In this document: positions 56,633 through 64,000 of the stretch, piece after piece
Layout of the letters: each line of letters starts with the position of its first letter
Numbering within the stretch: position 1 is the stretch's first letter
From: Emmonsiellopsis sp. PD_33
Taxonomy: Eukaryota; Ascomycota; Eurotiomycetes; Onygenales; Ajellomycetaceae
DNA: 64,000 bases
Reading direction: 5' to 3'
NCBI GenBank assembly: GCA_032988165.1
Contig: JANTQF010000126.1
Coordinates: 33,008-97,007, forward strand
Position numbers and translations under genes: made by a program
The notes under the pieces: generated by a model
Told to the model about the DNA's origin: nothing
The model's database searches: none
Seen by the model: the letters and a program-made list of their open reading frames with translations, nothing else

Positions 56633-58878
56633 ATGGCGTCTGCTGCCGCTGAACTCGAAGAGCTACGCCGTCAACTTGAGGAAGCGAAGCGAGGCCGAGA
56701 GCAGGCAAACCAACGAGCTGATCGAGAAAAGCAACGAGCTGAGCAACTTGAAGCGGATCAATCGCCAACAACATTTTTGGTTTATCTCCAGCTTGTTGAG
56801 GAGAAACTTCTTTCTACCTTGTTAGTTGAGCCTGACCGTACTAAAGTGGCCTCGGGTTCTGTTACAGATGTCCAGGGGAAATACTATCCGCGAAGGCTAT
56901 GTGAATGGAAGGATTTCGACAAAAGGCGTGATCAAATATTCAAACAATTTACCGAAGCATTTTCCGACTCCCCACTTTTTCCCTCGAAAACAGATGTTCA
57001 AGGGGTTCAGCGAGACCTCTCTCCAGCAACAAGAAAAGATGAACAAGATATTCGACCGTTCGTACGAAGTGCTATGGAAAAACCTGCCCAGCGTCTAGTC
57101 CAAGCATATCTCAAACTCACCAAAGATACCAAGACGACCGATTTCTTTTTCCAAAATAATGCCTACAGTCTTCCCAACAAGGATATTACGAACGCGACTG
57201 ATGCTGATGAAAACGAAGCTCCGCCAAGGAAGAAGAGATCGCCGGAGTGGAAAGTCAAAGGAGTCCCAGATCGCTGGGGCATTTGTGAACTTCCTGATAA
57301 GGCCCATATCACGGTCTTTGTGGGTGAATATAAGGCTGCACATAAGTTGAGGCGTGGTACATTCACACGTGTGTTCTCGTCTGCGGGTGAGGATCTGTTC
57401 TTGGACACGCTAAAGCGGCTCTCTTCGGCCATTGTCGATACAGAGAAGGAGCATGCCGTAGTGGCACGAGTGCTATGTCAGACCTTTCATTATATGATTA
57501 CCGCGGGCCTTAAATACGGATACGTTACGTCTGGGGAGGCTCTTGTTTTTTTAATGCTCGACGAAAGTGACCCGCAGACCCTATATTATCACCTAAGCTC
57601 AATAGTTGATTCCGTCGGCGATCCTCCGTCTGAACGCTTAGACGTACAATATGGCCCGGTCTCGCAACTCTCAACATTTGCTATGTTATCACTTGAATCG
57701 GAACCGCAAACCCCTCAATGGATACAAGAGGCGCAGTCCCAGCTCTATCAATGGCCGATTTTGCCTATGGATCTGACGTTGACAAATCCTCCGTTACGCC
57801 CGCAAAGTTCATGCCGCGATCCTAATTTTGAAGAAACGTATAGCAGTAGCAGCGACGAAGGACACAAAGATACAGATAGTGATTACCGACCTCCACTACA
57901 GCCTCGCAAGCAAATATCTCAATTACAGTCAACAGAAACCGAGCCGGATAGGCGCCGGTCCTCAAGAACACAACGCAACACCCAACGACCGACCCTCCCA
58001 TATTGCACACAGGCCTGCCTTATTGGGCTTTCGCAAGGCCGCCCCCTCGATCGATCCTGTCCCAACGTTGCTTTTCATCGACAAGGAAGCTCCTCTCCTA
58101 CCCACCTTATTTCAAAGGAAAAGCTCTGTATTTTTGTCAGAAACCAGCTTGCTCGCAATCTTGATGAAAACTGTGAATGCCTTGATAAAATGGGGCTGTT
58201 TGGTGCTGTGGGTGTACTGTTAAAGATCACCCTGACCGGCTATGGTTATACCTTTGTTGCTAAAGGGGTACAAGCTGTGGATGAAAAATTGCTTTTTGAT
58301 GAAGCACGTGTCTATGCCCATCTGTCCAAGTTGCAAGGAGTGACAATACCCGTACACCTCGGCAATATCAAGCTTGTGCACACGTACCCTCTTGTCAGTT
58401 GTGCAACTATTACATCTATGATGTTTATGTCATGGGCTGGGCAGAGTTTACATTCCAAAGATTATGGATCTGATGTGAACATTGAATTTCAGCAGCAGCG
58501 ATCAATTGAGGAGTTGGCCGCTGCCGGACTTGTACACGATGACTTGCGAAGGGCCAATTTGGTGTGGAATCAGGAGCGACAACGCGTCATGGTGATCGAT
58601 TTTGACCAGTCTTCCATTATTCGATCTCCACGTTCCCGGCGAAAAAGGACAGACAATGGTCCATCTAAACCTGAATTAGCGGCGAAACGGATGAGGGTTG
58701 ACAAGGAAAACCTAGGCACCGGCACTTCGGTAAGTATTACTTTTCCCCTAGCTCAGAATTGATGGCTTGATCTGATCAAAAGTAGCCTGAGCAGGAACAT
58801 CTCTCTGGATTGGACGGCCCAGGGGGGGATTTATATTCCGAGAAAGCTGCCCCCTCTCACCGCTCTCTTTACGATTAA
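56633..58878 (+). CDS. Kinase-like protein of a Eurotiomycete-expanded family, two exons
   Basis: Exons 56633-58729 and 58786-58878 give 729 residues. Without splicing the frame ends at 58762. I prefer the spliced form because GTAAGT, a TAG acceptor and a 31-codon open exon with correct phase are present. The protein starts with a charged coiled coil (AAELEELRRQLEEAKRGREQ) and then PTTFLVYLQL. Next come VEPDRTKVASGSVT, YYPRRLCEWKDF, and a central region with HITVFVGEYKAAHKL, FHYMITAGLKYGYVTSGEAL and LYYHLSSIVD. After a Ser/Pro/Arg linker comes YCTQACLIGLSQGRPLDRSCPN. The C-terminal kinase-like lobe has GYTFVAKGVQAVDEKLLFDEARVY, FMSWAGQSL, VHDDLRRANLVW (HxDLxxxN-type catalytic loop, about residue 632) and VIDFDQS in the DFG position. 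Catalytic and metal-binding residues look present. This family is common in Eurotiomycetes and uncharacterised. Confidence 0.85.
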
Positions 58879-60560
58879 GCTTCAAATTTGTACGACGATT
58901 TGTCCGCAGAGTTAATACCGGATTTTCTGTGGGATCATGGGAAGAAGCTCAGTCGAAGTTTTTTTTATTATATGGATTGGTCAACCTTGAAGTGACCGCT
59001 GGAGGAGCTTGCTGAATGGTGATGAGAGTGCTTTTTTACTCTGAGTGACAAACACTGTTAATGAAATTTTTTTGTTTGTAAGATAGATTTACCTGCTGCA
59101 GCTGAATTGTTTTTCTGTGTTAGAAACAGTGGATTTTGAGGAAAGAGGGTTGATTATGAGGTCAGCACATTAGATAGCATTCAGTTCAGGCTATTTACTT
59201 AAACTTAGCATCACACAGACTTGTATAATGCTATTGGGGTTACCCTCATGCTCTAAATAGTTGATTTCATGGATGGCAGTTAATATCACATGGCTTAGCA
59301 TCTTACAGGCTGCATTGATACCCAGTGCCTGTGTAGTAAAATGGGATGGGACCACAAGGGCATATTGTTTATTATTAGTGATCTGGTAAGCCATCCTGCC
59401 CGACCGATGTCATCATGACCAACATTCCCCTTTTTTTTCTTTTTACAGGCTAGAACACGGCGTTCACCATTTACCAAGCATTGTCCAAGCAGCCAAGCCC
59501 TGTCAAAACAAGCTTGTCTGGGGACGGTGTGGCTTGTCATTGCTTGACCGAAACTCTGAGCTAACGACACTTTTCTTCGTCTGTCAGATCGCGCGTATGA
59601 TATACAGAGAAATAGCGGTGATGCGTTGTCACTTCTCAGCTGAACCTGCCAGAGCTGGGGGCATTCATCCGAGGTTCTCAGCTGGCGGTGTGTTTGCTGG
59701 TTTCAGCATTCTGCTTGTATAACTACCAGGTGGTTAATGTATCAGCCTGGATCAGAGAGGGAACAAAGAGTCTTTCATCAACGAAACCATTTAGCAGTTA
59801 ATGGTAACATTCCAAAAATACCCAGATACATTGGATTGGTGACCTTGGAGCCAGTTTGTTTGTCAGATAATTACTCAAAAGTTAAAAATGCCCGGAATGG
59901 ATTTCATTTTACCTCAGCGCAGCGCCCCGCCAACTAGCACAGTTAAAACAAGACCATGCTACCCAGGAGGGTTTGATTGGTGCCGTTGATTGTTTCTTCT
60001 CGGTTTTATCCAGTTTCATTAGCGCGTACGGAGTACAATGTGTGGCTTGACTGCTCAAAGACGAGGATTCCAACACGCCAAAGAAAGGCCGGCGCAAACA
60101 GAATCCGCATCCATTTGATCATGGATGGGATCAAATCGTGCACTGCCACATGCGCCCAACTTGCGACAATTTGTCACTGGCGCATCGGGTGAAAAGGGGG
60201 CTGAAGGCACAGTTAATTGGACGCTGGTGAAACAGCCACAGTGTGGTCTGTCTAATTTCCAGCCGTCATCATGTAGTTCAGGGGAGGGGAGCGTCCGCTT
60301 GCAGATCTCCAAAAGTCCTTTTCTGAACAAATACGTGCGAAATCGCCAATTTTTGCGTCGAGGGTTGATTTGTCTTTGTTTTTTTGTTGGAGCATCACCC
60401 CTGGCTTCATCATCGTTGCCCTGCCATTCTGTGTGCGACAAACCCAACTCTCATATAGTTATAGTATTTACATATCCCCAAACACTGCACCAACACATTT
60501 CTCAAAGCACTCTGATACTGCTCGCCAACCTCCTCTGCCAGGACATTCTCCAGCCTCATA
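58879..60560. other. Spacer between the kinase-like and CAX genes
   Basis: No gene is supported. TACGGAGTA occurs at 60027-60035, flanked so that GTACGGAGTAC reads as an imperfect palindrome. Confidence 0.45.
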
Positions 60561-63034
60561 ATGCGTAAGTAGTAGAGCTGTCGCTGCCTTCTCCATTCGC
60601 AGCTTGAACCAACACGTCCTATAGGGGGTTATCTTACTAAACTAATCGATGTCTCTTCCAGATATATATCGGCGACAAGCCAGGTCCCTGGCCTGGTACG
60701 ACGATGTGGACGGGACTCCCACACGCAACCCCTTCAAGAAATTCCGATATCGACCCGTTCAGATACAAGAATCTCGCGCAGAAAATGGCTTGGCTCACAC
60801 GCAAACGGAGAGCAATGCGATGTCAAGGCCTGAGTGGGAGCGGCAGCAGGAAATGAATAGCAGCTCGTTCGGAACGCGCCATGCAAGCACGATGCCATCA
60901 AGCTCAGATACACGACAAATACAGGTCGATAATATTGAAATGACTCCAGCAGCATCTATCACAGCGAGCGCTGCGCCACTGAGACCATCAAAGGATGGAG
61001 AAGAAGAAGAACATCAAATTGCAGAAAACAATACGCCTTTGAAACAGAGATTTTTCAAACGGCATGGCAAAGGGGGTGATGACGGCGAAGCGGGCCAGGA
61101 ACCAGAGGATTCTGGAAAGGATAAGCAGAAATTTACCGCAGTGGGACAGTTGAAGGCAACACTGCTGAATTCCTGGATTAACGTGCTACTTATCACTGTG
61201 CCAGTTGGGAGTATGTTCAGATTTCCATTGATATGAGCCGTATATATCCATATGTTACTAACACCCTTCCTAGTTGCATTGCACCATGTACACGTCGACC
61301 CTATTGCAATTTTCGTCGTGAACTTTGTTGCCATCATGTATGATCTCCGAAATCCTATGCTTTAAGATGTTAAGAGCTGCCGCTAACCATTGGATAGACC
61401 GCTGGCTGCCATGCTGAGCTATGCTACCGAAGAAATTGCCCTCAGGTACGTATCTGTATTATGCAGCTGACGAAAAGTGGTCTAACTTGATTATTAGGAC
61501 TGGAGAAACAGTTGGTGGCCTGCTCAACGCAACTTTCGGGTAAGTTATATATGCCCATCGAAGATAAATTGAGAAACTAACAAGGAATAGAAATGCCGTC
61601 GAGCTGATTGTATCACTCCTGGCCTTGTTCAAACATCAGATCGTCATTGTCCAAACATCACTGATCGGGAGCATGCTATCCAACTTGCTACTGGTTCTAG
61701 GAATGGCCTTCTTCCTTGGTGGAATCAACCGCATGGAACAAAATTTCAACGTCACTGTGGCACAGACGGCATCTAGTATGCTCACGTTGGCTGTGGGAAG
61801 TCTTATAATCCCAACCGCGTTTCACGCTTGGTCATCCGGTACGTCCCCTATTCAAATGTCATACATGTATTCGCTTTATTAACTTGTGGTTGCATATAGC
61901 TGGTGAGCAAGGGATTGCGGAACTTTCTAGAGGTATTGTTGGACACGTCTATGAAACCCATCTATGTCCTTGACCTAACACCCTCTTTTCAGGGACCAGT
62001 GTAATCCTCCTAGGCGTATACGGCGCATACCTATTTTTCCAGCTCAAATCACACACGGAAATGTATAACATGCCCAGCGAAAAGGTTGAGAAAAGACGGG
62101 GTAAAGTCGGATCCGGCGACGCAAGCAAGGGTATCGCTCAAATCGGCGCTGGCATATCCGCAAGTATGGGCGGAGAAAATGCTCAACGAGTTCCCATAAC
62201 TGAAGTCGAGGAAGAAGAAGTACCACAGCTGAGTCTGTGGGTTGCTTTGTTCACGCTTGCGGCCTCTACGGCGTTGGTAGCTCTTTGCGCAGAAGCCATG
62301 GTATGTCTGGGACCCGGAAATGGCGTGTTGGGCGATGCATGAAATAAGAATAACAATCCATCCCAGGTCGGTTCCATTGATGCGATTACTACCCGGGGCA
62401 ACATCTCGGAAACATTCGTAGGATTGATTCTCATTCCAATCGTTGGTAACGCTGCCGAACACGCCACTGCTATCACTGTAGCTATCAAGGACAAGATGGA
62501 TCTCTCCATTGGTGTCGCTGTCGGATCTAGCATGCAGATTGCGCTTCTGGTGCTTCCTCTTATTGTTGTGATTGGCTGGATTGCAGGAATCAATGAGATG
62601 GTATGCAGTGGACCCTCTGATTTAATGCTTATCTGGTGATATGATCAATTCTCTAATGTATTTCACAGACTTTATACTTCGACGGCTTTCAAATCGCTAT
62701 TCTTTTTGTCTCTGTGCTGCTGGTATGCTATCCCCTCCATCCCCTTCCTTAATCCCCACGTAACTACATCCTGCTTGCTAGAGTGTTATCGCACCAAACC
62801 CCTGACAAATTTCTTTGCAATAGGTCAACTACCTCATCCAAGACGGCAAATCGCATTGGCTGGAAGGTGTATTATTGATGACACTATACCTCATCATCTC
62901 CGTTGCAGCTTGGTGAGCCCTTCCATTATTCCCATTCCCTATCCCTCCACACAAAAACAACATAGGGAGAAATAGATCTAATCAGATCCTCGTACAGGTT
63001 CTATCCTTCAATTGAAGGAGCCAAGGGAGAATAA
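60561..63034 (+). CDS. Vacuolar-type Ca2+/H+ exchanger (CAX/Vcx1 family), 12 exons
   Basis: Exons: 60561-60564, 60662-61210, 61274-61337, 61398-61445, 61498-61539, 61591-61838, 61900-61932, 61993-62300, 62367-62600, 62669-62722, 62824-62912 and 62998-63034. All phases agree and give 569 residues. The first coding exon is only ATGC; its 97-nt intron has GTAAGT, a TTACTAAAC branch-like site and TTCCAG. An alternative start at 60649, inside that intron, changes only the first residues. After a hydrophilic N-terminal tail come PVGIALHHVHVDPIAIFVVN, AAMLSYATEEIALRTGETVGG and the first cation-binding repeat GNAVELIVS. Then come several membrane helices, an acidic linker TEVEEEEVPQ, the second repeat GNAAEHATAITVAIKDKMDLS and a C-terminal helix. 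This two-repeat layout is that of the CAX family, which loads calcium into vacuoles using the proton gradient. Yeast Vcx1 is shorter because it lacks the long N-terminal tail. Confidence 0.94.
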
Positions 63035-64000
63035 ATTCCTTGTCTTATTCATCCAACCAGAATCTATCTTTTTTTCGGCGCCATTCTGTGTTTTAGATTG
63101 CCTTCAGGTTCAGTACCTCCATTGCGAAATGGTGTAATTGAACTGGTATTTCTTTTGGGGAGTGGAATCTCCATTCGCAATTTTCTTTCTCTGATTCGGT
63201 TCTTCATTCCTTTGAGAATTTTCATGTTCTTCTATGTTTTAATATGATATACCCCTTTACTGATGCTTTTTCTCTTCCCTTCTCTTCTCTCCCAGTGGGC
63301 CGTTTTCCCTTCAGCCCACATACGCATCGATGATACCTCTTTCCCTTTTTCGTTCTGCTTTAGTATTTTCTTTTTCATTCTTTTTTTCCCCTCCATCCGT
63401 TTTCATATACTATCGCCAGTAATGGTAAAAAAAAGGAAAAACAATTATTGGTTCCTCCTTTCCATCACCGGCTACTTGACCACATTTGACTTTGCTACTC
63501 GACAGAAAAACACCCTTAATGAACGAAGGAGGAGACCGTATCTCAATCATACATATCCTTGTCCCGAAGCAACGGAAAAAAGAAAATACAAAGAAAATGC
63601 CAATGATCCCTCCTCCCCCCCTGAAACCCGCCCGTCATCCCCTCGATACACACTCCACCGATCAACAATTATGTAACTAAAACCAAACAGGAGGATCAAT
63701 ACCTACCCCGTTCCAAATCCGCCTATTCTTGAAGGTATTGACGTTTTGCAAATATACGTGGTGGGTATGAAGGTTGTGGTTTGGTTGACCGATGGAGAGG
63801 GAGAGTCTTGCCAAGGACGGAAGCATTTTTCCTCCACTAAAAACGCCGCCTTTCTTCAAATTCGAAAGGGGGGTTAGATCCCCCTTTTTTTTAAAAAAAA
63901 CTACTGAGCCGGAAGAGAAATAATAACAATAATAGGGAAGGAGAAATAATGTGATGGTGGTGGTCAAAATTTTTCCCAGCAAGAGGGATTTGAATTAATT
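63035..64000. other. 3' flank of the CAX gene to the window end
   Basis: T-rich after the CAX stop codon, then mixed. No gene is supported; a minus-strand frame at 63677-63982 has no protein-like character. Confidence 0.4.

Noticed and set aside
1..64000. CACGTG enrichment across the window
   Set aside because: Only a handful of copies were seen where about 15 are expected by chance for a 6-mer, so there is no enrichment.
1..64000. tRNA genes, CRISPR arrays and secondary-metabolite clusters
   Set aside because: No B-box-like TTCGA arms in a cloverleaf context, no regular spacer arrays, and no PKS, NRPS or terpene-synthase motifs were seen.

Overview
This window is nuclear DNA of a filamentous ascomycete. 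Short introns (about 47-120 nt) with GTAAGT/GTATGT donors and CTAAC-like branch sites, a lone dispersed 5S rRNA gene, and protein families typical of Eurotiomycetes point to that class, most likely Onygenales; the order is inference. There is one 99-N assembly gap, at 16698-16796. I rebuilt exon structures by hand from splice sites and reading phase.

Layout. 1-4.2 kb: a PPOX/Alr4036 flavin-fold protein and a five-exon Cys-rich protein. 4.7-5.3 kb: a frameshifted gene remnant. 7.8-8.8 kb: a conserved-looking coiled-coil protein. 8.8-16.5 kb: about 7.7 kb without a supportable gene but with several sequence curiosities. 16.5-19.7 kb: a DUF6891-type protein whose acidic tail runs into a hexanucleotide repeat and the gap, and an F-box protein. 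21.0-22.6 kb: a four-exon protein of unknown function. 24.0-27.0 kb: a CSC1/OSCA-type channel whose first coding exon is only the start codon. 27-32 kb: gene-poor. 32.0-33.8 kb: a tachykinin-family/regulator-like protein. 34.9-38.0 kb: MCM6 with three MCB boxes in its promoter. 38.9-43.0 kb: a 15-exon SNF2/RING ATPase. 44.9-48.5 kb: a folliculin-interacting protein (FNIP/Lst4). 49.64 kb: 5S rRNA. 50.6-56.0 kb: IML1 (DEPDC5). 56.6-58.9 kb: a kinase-like protein. 60.6-63.0 kb: a vacuolar-type Ca2+/H+ exchanger with 12 exons.

Functional themes. FNIP/Lst4 and IML1 lie tail to tail. Both belong to the vacuolar/lysosomal amino-acid branch of TORC1 control (Lst4-Lst7 and GATOR1/SEACIT). MCM6 lies tail to tail with a SNF2 ATPase, and the MCB cluster fits G1/S control of MCM6. 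The CSC1-like and CAX-like proteins are both calcium-related membrane proteins but are far apart.

I found no strong candidate for a wholly new system. The most useful leads are the interrupted DUF6891 tail, two start-codon mini-exons, an over-represented intergenic 9-mer (TACTCCGTA), and a 20-bp perfect palindrome around an E-box in the gene-poor region.
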